A DNA stretch of 64,000 nt from Flavobacterium shii (GCF_025847235.1 NZ_JAOZEW010000014.1:101854-165853); one strand, 5' to 3'; numbered from the stretch's first letter, positions 10,392 to 18,606 are shown. Translations and numbers: made by a program. The notes: generated from the letters alone by a model not told the origin.

Positions 10392-10512
10392 AAAAACTTT
10401 AACAAAGGTTTTCATGTACTGTTTGTATCCTTCGGCTCCGCTCAGGAGGACAAGTTTGTCGGGGAAAAAATTATGTATAAATCCCCAAAATCATGACAAA
10501 GAACGAGGACTC

Positions 10513-10590
10513 TAGCCCTGATAGTAGCGGCATCCTTTTTCTAGCTCTTTTTGCTAGAAAAAGATATAGCGGATAGCAGGAAACAGCTCC
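10513..10590. ncRNA. Structured element, copy 1 (Flavo-1-like)
   Basis: The plus strand starts TAGCCCTGATAG, has a strong apical hairpin (CTTTTTCTAGC pairing with GCTAGAAAAAG) and ends with ATAGCGGATAGCAGG...AGCTCC. A second copy at 54813-54892 keeps the flanks but has a different apical stem. I recall a flavobacterial RNA motif named Flavo-1 with this kind of sequence; the identity is from memory and unverified. Strand of function is unknown. It lies 5 bases beyond the hisIE stop. Confidence 0.5.
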
Positions 10591-10595
10591 TTAAA

Positions 10596-11195
10596 CTACT
10601 TCTGACGCTTTTTTAATACTTCGATAACATCATCAATCCTGAAACCTTTGGCCTGTAATAAGATAAGATAATGAAAAAGTAAATCGGCGCTTTCGCTAAG
10701 GAACAAATCATCGTTATCATCCTTGGCTTCGATTACAACTTCTATGGCTTCCTCGCCTACTTTTTGAGCAATTTTATTGATTCCTAATTGGAATAAGGAA
10801 GCAACATAACTCTTCTCAGAATCGGCATTTTTTCTTCTTGATTCAATTGTGTTTTCAAGATTAGATATAAATCCATAAGTTGCCTTATTTTCTTCTTGCC
10901 AGCAAGTATCTGCTCCTGTATGACACGTAGGCCCTTCGGGTTTAACATGGATCAATAGAGTGTCGTTATCACAGTCGTTTTTGATACTTTTTAGGTGCAA
11001 AAAGTTGCCACTCTCCTCACCTTTTGTCCATAATCGTTTTTTGGTACGGCTGTAGAATGTTACTTTTTGAGTTTCGATTGTTTTTTGATACGCTTCTTCA
11101 TTCATGTAACCAAGCATCAACACGTTTTTGGTTTCGCTATCTTGAATTATTGCCGGGATTAAACCGTCAGCATTTTTTGAGAAATCTATATTCAT
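10596..11195 (-). CDS. hisIE: Phosphoribosyl-AMP cyclohydrolase / phosphoribosyl-ATP pyrophosphatase
   Basis: This bifunctional enzyme carries out steps 2 and 3 of histidine synthesis. The N-terminal HisI domain (about 1-105) has the zinc-cysteine signature CHTGADTCW and the MNEEAY...T...FYSRTKKRLWTKGE active-site segment. The C-terminal HisE domain (about 110-199) has GEEAIEVVIEAKD and ESADLLFHYLILL, the Mg-pyrophosphate-binding helices. At 199 residues it is the normal fused length. It is the last gene of the his operon, 6 bases downstream of the STM3941-like gene. Confidence 0.97.
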   Translation of the reverse strand: MNIDFSKNADGLIPAIIQDSETKNVLMLGYMNEEAYQKTIETQKVTFYSRTKKRLWTKGEESGNFLHLKSIKNDCDNDTLLIHVKPEGPTCHTGADTCWQEENKATYGFISNLENTIESRRKNADSEKSYVASLFQLGINKIAQKVGEEAIEVVIEAKDDNDDLFLSESADLLFHYLILLQAKGFRIDDVIEVLKKRQK

Positions 11196-11201
11196 GTTCT
11201 T

Positions 11202-11756
11202 TTAGTCTAAGGTTTTATTTGCTTGAAATTCTTCAAATTTCTGTGTTATAATATATTTCAGTTCTATAAAAGGAATTTTAAGTCCATTGGCAGAAATACT
11301 TACCGGCGAACCTGATTCTTTAAAATTCATTTTGATCATTTTCTTTTTAAGAGAATTAGTTTGTTTATCAATATAATCTTCTGGGTTTTTAAGAAAAATA
11401 GTAACGAATTTTTGGGTAATAACTGTTCGTTCAATAACTCCCATTACATCCGACCAAGGAATTCTCCCAATCGATACTCCCGATGAATTATCGATAATTC
11501 CGATAGAATCAATAACAACACCTGGTTTTTTATCGAAAATCTTTTTTGTAAAGAAATATATTCCACCCAATCCCATTAAAATTCCTAAAATAGCTGCTCC
11601 ATTTTTTAAAATGAAATTATCCAAAATAAGATTATTTACTTCAGGCTGGCATAATAATATCCAAAGGCTACCAATTAAAAATAAGACTGAAAAAAACAAA
11701 AATTTTATCAATTTACCTTTACTCATTGCAATCTCTATCCTATCTTTATTCTCCAT
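11202..11756 (-). CDS. STM3941-like membrane protein
   Basis: The 184-residue product has two predicted N-terminal membrane helices (about 18-37 and 50-70) followed by a cytoplasmic domain with VVIDSIGIIDNSSG and IPWSDVMGVIER. This is the pattern of proteins annotated STM3941 family, which have no known function. It is inserted between hisF and hisIE on the same strand with short gaps (28 and 6 bases), so it is co-transcribed with the his genes. It has no evident role in histidine synthesis; its presence looks like an operon passenger. Confidence 0.7.
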   Translation of the reverse strand: MENKDRIEIAMSKGKLIKFLFFSVLFLIGSLWILLCQPEVNNLILDNFILKNGAAILGILMGLGGIYFFTKKIFDKKPGVVIDSIGIIDNSSGVSIGRIPWSDVMGVIERTVITQKFVTIFLKNPEDYIDKQTNSLKKKMIKMNFKESGSPVSISANGLKIPFIELKYIITQKFEEFQANKTLD

Positions 11757-11784
11757 ATATTAATTTATTATTATCTAAAAACAC

Positions 11785-12540
11785 TTAAAGTCTTACTTCA
11801 ATAGAGTTGTTTTTAAGTGCTTGTTTTAAGTTTTTTATTTTAATTTCTTTAAAATGAAAAACGCTTGCTGCCAAAGCTGCATCTGCTTTACCTTCTTTAA
11901 AAGTATCCACAAAATGCTGAATATTTCCTGCTCCGCCAGATGCGATAATCGGGATGTTAACCAGTCCTGAAAGTTTAGCCAAAGCCTCATTTGCAAATCC
12001 ATTTTTTGTACCGTCATTATCCATCGAAGTAAACAAGATTTCGCCTGCACCACGTTGGGCGACTTCTACAGCCCAATCGAATAGGTTTAATTCCGTAGGG
12101 ACTTTTCCGCCTACTAAATGTACAATCCATTGCCCATTAATTTGTTTGGCATCTATAGCAACAACTACACATTGGCTTCCGAATTTTTGAGCCAAATCAT
12201 TAATTAACTGCGGATTTTTTACCGCAGATGAATTAATAGAGACTTTATCGGCTCCGTTATTCAGTAAGATTTCAACATCTTCAACAGATGATATTCCTCC
12301 ACCAACTGTAAATGGAATATTAATCGTCGAAGCTACTTTTCGAACTAAATCAACCAAAGTTTTTCTTCTTTCTTCGGTTGCCGAAATATCTAAGAAAACC
12401 AATTCATCGGCACCTTCATCCGAATATATTTTGGCTAATTCCACAGGATCACCCGCATCACGTAAAGCTACGAAATTAACACCTTTTACAGTTCTTCCGT
12501 TTTTTATATCAAGGCAAGGGATTATTCTTTTTGTTAACAT
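11785..12540 (-). CDS. hisF: Imidazole glycerol phosphate synthase, cyclase subunit
   Basis: HisF forms the imidazole ring from PRFAR and ammonia delivered by HisH, producing IGP and AICAR. The 251-residue TIM barrel begins [18 protein letters not shown] with catalytic D11 and has the second catalytic Asp in VVAIDAK (D130). Phosphate-binding loops GGGIS and ASGGAG are present. It follows the S23 cassette: its start codon is adjacent to the left inverted-repeat arm at 12541-12578. Confidence 0.97.
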   Translation of the reverse strand: MLTKRIIPCLDIKNGRTVKGVNFVALRDAGDPVELAKIYSDEGADELVFLDISATEERRKTLVDLVRKVASTINIPFTVGGGISSVEDVEILLNNGADKVSINSSAVKNPQLINDLAQKFGSQCVVVAIDAKQINGQWIVHLVGGKVPTELNLFDWAVEVAQRGAGEILFTSMDNDGTKNGFANEALAKLSGLVNIPIIASGGAGNIQHFVDTFKEGKADAALAASVFHFKEIKIKNLKQALKNNSIEVRL

Positions 12541-12578
12541 ATATCGTAAGTATTAATTATTAAGGATGAAGTATTAAG
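12541..12578 (-). repeat. Inverted repeat, hisF-side arm of the S23 cassette
   Basis: This 38-base arm is complementary to 12936-12973 at 35 of 38 positions, with the inner 24 bases perfect. It contains the stop codon of the four-helix-bundle gene and ends against the hisF start codon. In the transcript it forms the 3' side of a long stem. Confidence 0.9.
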
Positions 12579-12933
12579 CTTTTTTGGTGTTATTTTTCGA
12601 AGTTATAATTATGCTTTTTATTAATTTCAAAACTTCAACACCATCATTATTCATACTTAAAAATTCTTCATTAGAAATATAATCTGTTGCTTGTAAAAGC
12701 TCCAGCCAATATAAAGTTTCATCGGCTTCTTTCTGAGAAATTCCCATTTTATGTATAAAATCAGCTTTGCTTTCTGCATTTTTGGCTTCTCGAATATTTG
12801 CGCCAACAGAAGTACCTGAACGCAATATTTGTTTACTCATTACATACTCTCCTCTACCATTTAATATTTTATATAGATTAACAATTCTTATAGCAAACGA
12901 AAAACTTTTCTTTTTAATAATATCCTCATTCAT
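12574..12933 (-). CDS. Four-helix-bundle protein, S23 / IVS type
   Basis: The 119-residue product matches the family called four helix bundle protein or 23S rRNA intervening-sequence protein: FAIRIVNLYKIL at the N-terminus, EYVMSKQILRSGTSVGANIREAKNA in the middle, and DFIHKMGISQKEADETLYWLELL before the C-terminal helix. The basic surface (RSGTSVGANIREA) suggests nucleic-acid binding. The biochemical role of the family is not settled. It is flanked immediately outside the start codon and across the stop codon by the two arms of a 38-bp inverted repeat, unlike ordinary operon genes. Related avd proteins act as accessory factors in diversity-generating retroelements, but no reverse transcriptase is present here. 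Confidence 0.9.
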   Translation of the reverse strand: MNEDIIKKKSFSFAIRIVNLYKILNGRGEYVMSKQILRSGTSVGANIREAKNAESKADFIHKMGISQKEADETLYWLELLQATDYISNEEFLSMNNDGVEVLKLIKSIIITSKNNTKKA

Positions 12934-12935
12934 AA

Positions 12936-12973
12936 CTTAATACTTCATCCTTAATAATTGATACTTAATATAT
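12936..12973 (-). repeat. Inverted repeat, hisA-side arm of the S23 cassette
   Basis: The arm pairs with 12541-12578. It encodes the last residues and stop codon of HisA (ILSINY then TAA), so the repeat has been absorbed into the hisA reading frame. It begins 3 bases outside the start codon of the S23 gene. Confidence 0.9.
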
Positions 12974-13712
12974 AGTTTTCTAGTTGTTTCAAGGAAATTC
13001 GTCCTTCGTAAATTGCTTTCCCTATGATTGTTCCTTCGCAGCCTAATTCGGCTAGTTTTGGTAATTCGTCAAAGGTTGAAATTCCTCCAGAAGCGATTAG
13101 TTTTATTTTCCTTGTGATGGTTTTATCATCAGTTATTACCGTTGCATGATTTAATATTTTTTCGTACAAATCAAAACTTGGTCCTTCGAGCATTCCGTCT
13201 TTGGCGATATCAGTACAAATTACATACTCAATCCCTTTTTTCATGTACTCTTTAATGAACGGAATTAAATCTTCATTAGAATCCTCCAGCCAACCCGAAA
13301 CAGCTACTTTCTCATTATTAGCATCGGCTCCAAGGATAATTTTGTCCGAACCATATTCGGCAATCCATTTTTCGAATATTTCTCTGTTTTTTACAGCGAT
13401 ACTTCCGCCTGTGATCTGGTCTGCACCACTTTCGAAAGCAATTTTCAAATCATCATCGGATTTTAATCCGCCACCAAAATCAATTTTCAAGCTTGTTTTT
13501 GTAGCAATTTGTTCCAGAATCTTATAATTCACGATTCGGCTTGATTTCGCACCATCTAAATCGACTAAATGCAAGTATTCTATTCCGTGTGCCTCAAATG
13601 ATTTGGCTACTTCAAGCGGATTTTCGTTGTAAATTATCTTGGTATTGTAATCCCCTTTGGATAAGCGAACACATTTTCCTTCGATGATATCTATGGCTGG
13701 TATTATTCTCAT
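12951..13712 (-). CDS. hisA: ProFAR isomerase (phosphoribosylformimino-AICAR-P isomerase)
   Basis: HisA isomerises ProFAR to PRFAR by an Amadori rearrangement, step 4 of the pathway. The TIM barrel starts [22 protein letters not shown], with catalytic Asp in AIDI (residue 7) and the second in [12 protein letters not shown] start it at the ATG at 13712 (253 residues); an in-frame extension from 13757 encodes [12 protein letters not shown], which is repeat R1 read as protein and is not conserved sequence. The C-terminal residues ILSINY are encoded by the arm of the downstream S23 cassette. Thus repeats touch both ends of this gene. Confidence 0.95.
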   Translation of the reverse strand: MRIIPAIDIIEGKCVRLSKGDYNTKIIYNENPLEVAKSFEAHGIEYLHLVDLDGAKSSRIVNYKILEQIATKTSLKIDFGGGLKSDDDLKIAFESGADQITGGSIAVKNREIFEKWIAEYGSDKIILGADANNEKVAVSGWLEDSNEDLIPFIKEYMKKGIEYVICTDIAKDGMLEGPSFDLYEKILNHATVITDDKTITRKIKLIASGGISTFDELPKLAELGCEGTIIGKAIYEGRISLKQLENYILSINY

Positions 13713-13716
13713 TTTT

Positions 13717-13743
13717 ATCCCCCTAACCCCCAAAGGGGGAATC
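13717..13743. repeat. CCCCC palindrome R1
   Basis: The plus strand reads ATCCCCCTAACCCCCAAAGG then GGGAAT. It is nearly the reverse complement of R2 (13832-13856). It sits 4 bases upstream of the hisA start codon and would pair with R2 in the mRNA. Confidence 0.85.
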
Positions 13744-13817
13744 CTATTAGAGGGCAATAGGGTTTTTAAAACTCTAACACTTTTATTTAAATTAGAGCCT
13801 TTGTTAATACTATTTTT

Positions 13818-14477
13818 TTATCGTTTGCTAGTTCCCCCTTTGGGGGCTAGGGGGATTTTAAGAAAGTTTTCAAGAATTTGTTCTCCAATATCTCCGCTTT
13901 TCTCTGGATGAAATTGGGTTCCGTAAAAATTATTCTTCTGTAATGCCGATGCGTATTCTACTTCATAATTGGTTGTTGCGATTGCTTCTTTGCAAAGCGG
14001 AGCATAAAAACTATGTACCAAATACATATATTCGTTTTCATTAATCCCTGCAAACAAAGGCGATTGCAAATTATAAATATTGTTCCAGCCCATTTGTGGC
14101 ACTTTTACCGAAGGAGTAAATTTTATTACATCTACATCAAAAATCCCTAATCCTTTTGTATTCCCTTCTTCAGATGTTTTACACATTAACTGCATTCCTA
14201 GGCAAATTCCTAAAACGGGTTGTTGCAAATTCGGAATCAATCTATCTAAGCCGCTTTCTATCAACTTTTCCATTGCCGAACTTGCTTCGCCAACTCCAGG
14301 GAAAATAACTTTATCTGCCGCTTGTATTTCGTCAGGATTATTGCTCAAAGTAGCTTTAAATCCTAATCTTTCGATTGCAAACATGATGCTTTGTATGTTT
14401 CCGGCGCCGTAATTTATAATGACAAGCCCCCCAGCCCCCGAAGGGGGTGAAGTAAATTTAGTTTCATTTTTTTTCAT
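13818..14477 (-). CDS. hisH: Imidazole glycerol phosphate synthase, glutamine amidotransferase subunit
   Basis: HisH hydrolyses glutamine and passes ammonia to HisF. The class I amidotransferase core is intact: IINYGAGNIQSI near the N-terminus, nucleophile in GICLGMQLMC, and the His-Glu pair in GTQFHPEKSG. At 219 residues it is longer than usual (about 195-205) because both ends are made of palindromic repeat: residues 10-18 (TSPPSGAGG) are encoded by R3 and residues 208-216 (PLAPKGGT) by R2. No alternative start lies between R3 and the conserved core, so the start at 14477 is probably used. Confidence 0.95.
   Translation of the reverse strand: MKKNETKFTSPPSGAGGLVIINYGAGNIQSIMFAIERLGFKATLSNNPDEIQAADKVIFPGVGEASSAMEKLIESGLDRLIPNLQQPVLGICLGMQLMCKTSEEGNTKGLGIFDVDVIKFTPSVKVPQMGWNNIYNLQSPLFAGINENEYMYLVHSFYAPLCKEAIATTNYEVEYASALQKNNFYGTQFHPEKSGDIGEQILENFLKIPLAPKGGTSKR
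13832..13856. repeat. CCCCC palindrome R2
   Basis: TTCCCCCTTTGGGGGCTAGG followed by GGGAT, inverted relative to R1. It encodes the last residues of HisH. Confidence 0.85.
14426..14449. repeat. CCCCC palindrome R3
   Basis: Plus-strand GCCCCCCAGCCCCCGAAGGG then GGTG. Inverted copy of R4. It lies inside the hisH reading frame (residues 10-18). Confidence 0.85.
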
Positions 14478-14491
14478 CCTATTATTTTTAA

Positions 14492-14516
14492 CTTCCCCCT
14501 TCGGGGGTTGGGGGAT
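14492..14516. repeat. CCCCC palindrome R4
   Basis: CTTCCCCCTTCGGGGGTTGG then GGGAT, directly downstream of the hisB stop codon. R4 and R3 would pair, placing the hisH start codon (14475-14477) in the loop of a GC-rich hairpin. Confidence 0.85.
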
Positions 14517-14517
14517 T

Positions 14518-15654
14518 TTACAACATTCCTTTTGTCGATGGCAAAATCATTTTTTCGGTATCTCTTTTTACTGCTACTTTTATTGCTTTTGCAAAAGCTT
14601 TAAAAATAGCTTCTATCTTGTGATGTTCGTTTGTACCCTCGGCTTTGATATTGATATTTGCTTTGGCACCATCCGAGAATGATTTAAAGAAATGATAAAA
14701 CATTTCTGTTGGCATTTTCCCAACCATTTCACGTTTAAATTCCGTTTCCCAAACCAACCAGTTTCGTCCACCAAAATCTATTGCAACCTGAGATAAACAG
14801 TCGTCCATAGGCAAGCAAAAACCATAACGCTCGATTCCTAATTTATTTCCTAATGCTTTCGCAAACACTTCTCCTAGGGCAATTGCCGTATCTTCGATGG
14901 TGTGGTGTTCATCGACTTCAAGATCTCCTTTCACGAGAATTTGAAGATCCATTTGTCCGTGACGCGCGATTTGATCCAGCATATGGTCAAAAAATGCAAT
15001 TCCGGTTTCGATTTTACTTTTTCCAGTTCCATCAAGATTCAGATTGATATAAATATCTGTTTCGTTGGTTTTACGAGTTATTGTAGCCGAACGTGCTTCA
15101 AGTTTTAAGAATTCATAAATCGTTTTCCAATCGGTGGTTTGTAATGCAATTACAGGATCTAGTTCTTCTCTTTTTGATGCTACTTCTGTACTCCCCAATC
15201 CTTCATCTGTATTGATAAAAATAGCTTTCGAACCTAGGTTTTTAGCCAACTCAACATCTGTTAAACGATCTCCTAACACAAATGAATTTTCTAGATCATA
15301 TTCCGGATTATCGAGATATTGAGTAAGCATTCCCGTTCTTGGTTTGCGAGTTATTGCGTTCTCATGAGGGAATGTTTTATCAATAAAAACAGCATCAAAA
15401 ACAACACCTTCATTTTCGAATGCTTTTATAATAAAATTATGTGTTGGCCAGAATGTTTCTTCAGGATGAGAATCAGTTCCTAATCCATCTTGATTGGTAA
15501 CCATTACTAACTCATAATCTAATTCATTGGCGATTTTAGCCAAATATTGAAATGCTTTTGGGTAGAATTCTAATTTTTCTAAACTATCCAATTGGTAATC
15601 TGCAGGTTCTAGAACCATTGTTCCGTCACGGTCTATAAAAAGTACTTTTTTCAT
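14518..15654 (-). CDS. hisB: Histidinol-phosphatase / imidazoleglycerol-phosphate dehydratase
   Basis: This fusion performs steps 6 and 8. The N-terminal HAD phosphatase (about 1-165) shows the DRDGTM nucleophile motif at residues 8-13, and [11 protein letters not shown] as the acidic motif. The C-terminal dehydratase (about 185-378) has the paired metal-binding [13 protein letters not shown] and [15 protein letters not shown] motifs and the [13 protein letters not shown] segment. At 378 residues it matches the proteobacterial-type fused HisB. It lies between the hisC gap with nested palindromes and R4. Confidence 0.97.
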   Translation of the reverse strand: MKKVLFIDRDGTMVLEPADYQLDSLEKLEFYPKAFQYLAKIANELDYELVMVTNQDGLGTDSHPEETFWPTHNFIIKAFENEGVVFDAVFIDKTFPHENAITRKPRTGMLTQYLDNPEYDLENSFVLGDRLTDVELAKNLGSKAIFINTDEGLGSTEVASKREELDPVIALQTTDWKTIYEFLKLEARSATITRKTNETDIYINLNLDGTGKSKIETGIAFFDHMLDQIARHGQMDLQILVKGDLEVDEHHTIEDTAIALGEVFAKALGNKLGIERYGFCLPMDDCLSQVAIDFGGRNWLVWETEFKREMVGKMPTEMFYHFFKSFSDGAKANINIKAEGTNEHHKIEAIFKAFAKAIKVAVKRDTEKMILPSTKGML

Positions 15655-15668
15655 GGTTTATATTTTTT

Positions 15669-15984
15669 TAGCCACAGATTTCAAAGATTAAGGAGATTTC
15701 TTTTATTGAGGGAAAATTTTAATAATCCGTTTAATCTGTGAAATTCTATCTAACTCTTTGCGAAAGGAACGCGGATTATACGGATTCGCTATCGCGAAAA
15801 CACGGATTAAAACGGATTTTATTTTTGATTATTTTTAAATCAGTTTTAATCCGCGGCTTTACTTTTGTAAATCCGTATCATCCGCGTCGCTTTATAGACA
15901 ATCTAAATTAGCAACTCCTTACTTCGTCCGTTCACTATCACTCGAGTGTCAAAGTCCTAAAATACCTTCTTGTAATCTGTGGCC
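15669..15984. repeat. Nested palindromes in the hisC-hisB gap
   Basis: The 337-base gap between hisC and hisB is filled with nested inverted repeats: outer GCCACAGATT (15671-15680) with its complement at 15974-15983; middle GCGGATTATACGGATT (15771-15786) with 15870-15885 (15 of 16); inner CGGATTAAAAC (15803-15813) with 15843-15853, perfect. In the mRNA this would fold as one long arm. No reading frame of note. Confidence 0.85.
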
Positions 15985-15991
15985 CTATCTT

Positions 15992-17041
15992 TTAATTCAA
16001 TAACTTCAATGCTTCAATTAATTTTTTATTCTCAACCTCAGTTCCAATAGTCAATCGCAAACAATTATCACATAATGGCTGAGTCGTTCTATTTCTTATA
16101 ACAATTCCTTTTGCAATTAAGTCGTCATATCTTTTGTTGGCATTATCAACTTTTACTAATATAAAATTAGCTTCGGTAGGATATATTTTTTTAACAAATT
16201 TTATATCAAGTAAAACTTTAAGTAAACTTTCTCTTTGTTCAATTATAACAGCTATTTCGGTATTAATTTCATCAGTTTCTTTTAATCGTAAACCTGCTCT
16301 TTGTTGCGTCAATTCATTTACATTATAAGGAGGTTTTATTTTATTCAAAACCGCAATTACTCCTGCCGATGCATAACAAATTCCCAATCGTATTCCTGCC
16401 AAACCATAGGCTTTAGAAAGTGTTTGTGTGATTACCAAATTAGGATATTCATCCAATTCATTAATCCAACTTTCCTTTTTTGAAAAGTCAATATATGCTT
16501 CATCGATCACAACCAAACCTTTAAAATTCTGCAATAACGCAACCACACTTTCGTCCAAAAACGAATTTCCTGTAGGGTTATTTGGCGAACATAAAAAAAT
16601 AATTTTAGTATTTACATCTACAGCTTCTAATATTTGGTCGACTTTTGGTTGGAAATCTTCTGAAAGTAAAACTTCTTTATTTTCTACATCGTTTATATTA
16701 GCCAAAACACCATACATTCCGTATGTTGGTGGCAATGTAATTACATTATCTGTTTTTGGCTCACAAAATGCACGAAACAATAAATCCAATACTTCATCAC
16801 TTCCATTTCCTAGTAAAATCTGATTTGACTTTACATTCTTTTGCTTAGCTAAAACCTGTTTTACGCTATTCTGCTGCGGATCCGGATATCTATTTACTCC
16901 ATTTTCGAATGGATTTTCATTGGCATCCAAGAAAACCATATCCGCAGTATCAAAATCCTCAAATTCATCACGCGCAGACGAATAGGGTTTTAATGATTTT
17001 ACGTTTTCACGTGTTATTATATTTATATCAAATTTTTCCAT
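15992..17041 (-). CDS. hisC: Histidinol-phosphate aminotransferase
   Basis: HisC transfers an amino group from glutamate to imidazole acetol phosphate (step 7). It is a fold-type I PLP enzyme of 349 residues. Visible motifs include LDANENPFENGVNRYPDPQ, CSPNNPTGNS, VIDEAYIDF and the PLP lysine in SKAYGLAGIRLG. It starts at an ATG with MEKFDINIITREN. It is third in the operon. Confidence 0.97.
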   Translation of the reverse strand: MEKFDINIITRENVKSLKPYSSARDEFEDFDTADMVFLDANENPFENGVNRYPDPQQNSVKQVLAKQKNVKSNQILLGNGSDEVLDLLFRAFCEPKTDNVITLPPTYGMYGVLANINDVENKEVLLSEDFQPKVDQILEAVDVNTKIIFLCSPNNPTGNSFLDESVVALLQNFKGLVVIDEAYIDFSKKESWINELDEYPNLVITQTLSKAYGLAGIRLGICYASAGVIAVLNKIKPPYNVNELTQQRAGLRLKETDEINTEIAVIIEQRESLLKVLLDIKFVKKIYPTEANFILVKVDNANKRYDDLIAKGIVIRNRTTQPLCDNCLRLTIGTEVENKKLIEALKLLN

Positions 17042-17066
17042 TTTATTTTTTTAATTTATAGAGTAA

Positions 17067-17213
17067 AGAGAATAGATAATAGACATTGGCTTTAAAAACA
17101 TTGTATTGATTTTCTTTATTCTATTATATAGTTTTTACTCTATTTTTACTCATTATATAGTCTTTACTCTACACATATTCATTATATAGTCTTTACTCTA
17201 TTATCTATTCTCT
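17067..17213. repeat. 29-bp tandem repeats inside a 16-bp inverted repeat (hisD-hisC gap)
   Basis: Three copies of a 29-base unit beginning ATTATATAGTCTTTACTCTA start at 17123, 17152 and 17181. They are enclosed by a perfect 16-bp inverted repeat, AGAGAATAGATAATAG at 17067-17082 and its complement at 17198-17213, which reaches the hisD stop codon. No spacers, so this is not a CRISPR. Confidence 0.85.
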
Positions 17214-18504
17214 ATTCTCTTGCTTCTATCTGCGCCAATCGCAACGTCACCGCGTTTTTATGTGCTTGTAATCCTTCGGCTACGGCCATAACTTCAATCG
17301 CTTTTCCGATATTCAAGATTCCTTTTTCGGTTATTTTCTGAAAAGTCATCGATTTCATAAAACTATCCAAATTTACACCGCTATAATTCTTAGCGTATCC
17401 GTTTGTTGGTAAGGTATGATTCGTTCCTGATGCATAATCTCCAGCGCTTTCGGGTGTGTAGTTACCTATAAAAACCGATCCCGCATTATAAATTCCATCT
17501 ACATAAAAATCATCATTATTTGTACAGATAATAAAGTGTTCCGGCCCATATTCATTGATTAATTGAAGTGCAACTGCATCATTTTCGACATAAATCAATT
17601 TAGAATTCGCAATGGCTTTTTCGGCGATTGCTTTTCTTGGCAATACAGCTATTTGGGATTGAATTTCACTTTCTACAGCATCAATTAGCTCCTTAGAAGT
17701 AGAAACTAAAATTACCTGACTATCTGTCCCATGTTCTGCCTGAGATAATAAATCTGAAGCTACAAAGGCTGGAACGGCACTATCATCGGCAACCACCAAT
17801 AATTCTGATGGACCTGCAGGCATATCAATCGCAACACCGTATTGAGTTGCCAATTGTTTTGCCACAGTGACAAACTGATTTCCTGGTCCAAATATCTTAT
17901 AGACCTTAGGAATCGATTGTGTCCCAAATGTCATTCCTGCGATGGCTTGAATCCCTCCTGCTTTTATGATTTTGGTCACGCCACATAAATTTGCAGCATA
18001 TAGAATAGCTGGATTTATCTTTCCGTTTTTATCAGGAGGAGAACATAAAACAATCTCTTTAGATCCTGCAATTGCAGCAGGAACTGCAAGCATTAAAACT
18101 GTAGAAAATAGCGGTGCTGTTCCTCCGGGAATATATAAACCAATTTTTTGGATTGGTCTTTTTTCCTGCCAACAATTAACACCTTCGGTAGTTTCAACAC
18201 TTATTCTTTCCGTTTTTTGAGCTAAGTGAAACTTATATATATTGCTTTTTGCCAATTGTATAGCATCTTTAAGTTCGTCTGAAATTAAAGCAATTGCCTC
18301 CACTATTTCATCTTGAGAAACTTCGTAATCCTCTAAAATAATACCATCAAAAATCGAAGTGTATTTAGAAACTGCTTCGTCTCCTTTTTTCTGTACTTCC
18401 TTAAAGATTTCTTTAACCGTAGTTTCGATATCATCGATTGTTTTGGTTGGTCTTTTTAGTATTTCCGACCAAGTTTCTGATTTTGGGCTATATATTTTAT
18501 TCAT
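17212..18504 (-). CDS. hisD: Histidinol dehydrogenase
   Basis: HisD performs the two final NAD-dependent oxidations from histidinol to histidine. The 430-residue protein is of normal length and carries the family blocks GLYIPGGTAPLFSTVLML, AGPSELLVVADDSA, SQAEHGTDSQVILV and the zinc/substrate His pair in NEYGPEHFI and ASGTNHTLPT. It follows hisG after a 113-base gap containing a 17-bp inverted repeat. Confidence 0.97.
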   Translation of the reverse strand: MNKIYSPKSETWSEILKRPTKTIDDIETTVKEIFKEVQKKGDEAVSKYTSIFDGIILEDYEVSQDEIVEAIALISDELKDAIQLAKSNIYKFHLAQKTERISVETTEGVNCWQEKRPIQKIGLYIPGGTAPLFSTVLMLAVPAAIAGSKEIVLCSPPDKNGKINPAILYAANLCGVTKIIKAGGIQAIAGMTFGTQSIPKVYKIFGPGNQFVTVAKQLATQYGVAIDMPAGPSELLVVADDSAVPAFVASDLLSQAEHGTDSQVILVSTSKELIDAVESEIQSQIAVLPRKAIAEKAIANSKLIYVENDAVALQLINEYGPEHFIICTNNDDFYVDGIYNAGSVFIGNYTPESAGDYASGTNHTLPTNGYAKNYSGVNLDSFMKSMTFQKITEKGILNIGKAIEVMAVAEGLQAHKNAVTLRLAQIEARE

Positions 18505-18529
18505 TTCCTTTTTTGCATTATGCTATAAG

Positions 18530-18606
18530 CTTTTAGCTTTAAGCAATTGGATTGTGTTAGTTTTTTTTAGCATATAGCTTAAAGCCTATTTGCTTAAAGC
18601 TAAAAA
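18530..18606. repeat. 17-bp inverted repeat in the hisG-hisD gap
   Basis: CTTTTAGCTTTAAGCAA at 18530-18546 is the exact reverse complement of 18590-18606. The 43-base loop is AT-rich and holds a related TAGCTTAAAGC sequence. No terminator T-run follows on the coding strand. Confidence 0.85.

Larger units (their letters stand above)
12541..12973 (-). mobile_element. Putative IVS-like cassette (S23 gene plus 38-bp inverted repeats)
   Basis: The 433-base unit consists of a four-helix-bundle gene enclosed by 38-bp inverted repeats and sits exactly between hisA and hisF, in the same orientation. The same plan (S23-type gene within complementary ends) is known for intervening sequences of 23S rRNA, where RNase III trims the stem. 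Mobility and excision here are inferences. Confidence 0.6.

Noticed and set aside
11835..12190. Open frames on other strands or frames over hisF
   Set aside because: They are shadows of hisF with no family resemblance; the same holds for other secondary frames over ilvD, hisA, hisH, hisB, the RND permease and the helicase.
12574..12933. Diversity-generating retroelement (avd-like protein)
   Set aside because: No reverse transcriptase, template or variable repeat lies nearby; the S23/IVS reading fits the inverted repeats better.
13713..13757. N-terminal extension of HisA ([12 protein letters not shown])
   Set aside because: It is repeat R1 read in frame; the family starts at MRIIPAID.
13717..13856. 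CCCCC hairpins as transcription terminators
   Set aside because: No T-run follows the stems on the coding strand, and they are inside the operon and partly in reading frames.
17123..17209. Possible CRISPR array in the hisD-hisC gap
   Set aside because: The 29-base units are directly adjacent without spacers, and no cas genes are present.
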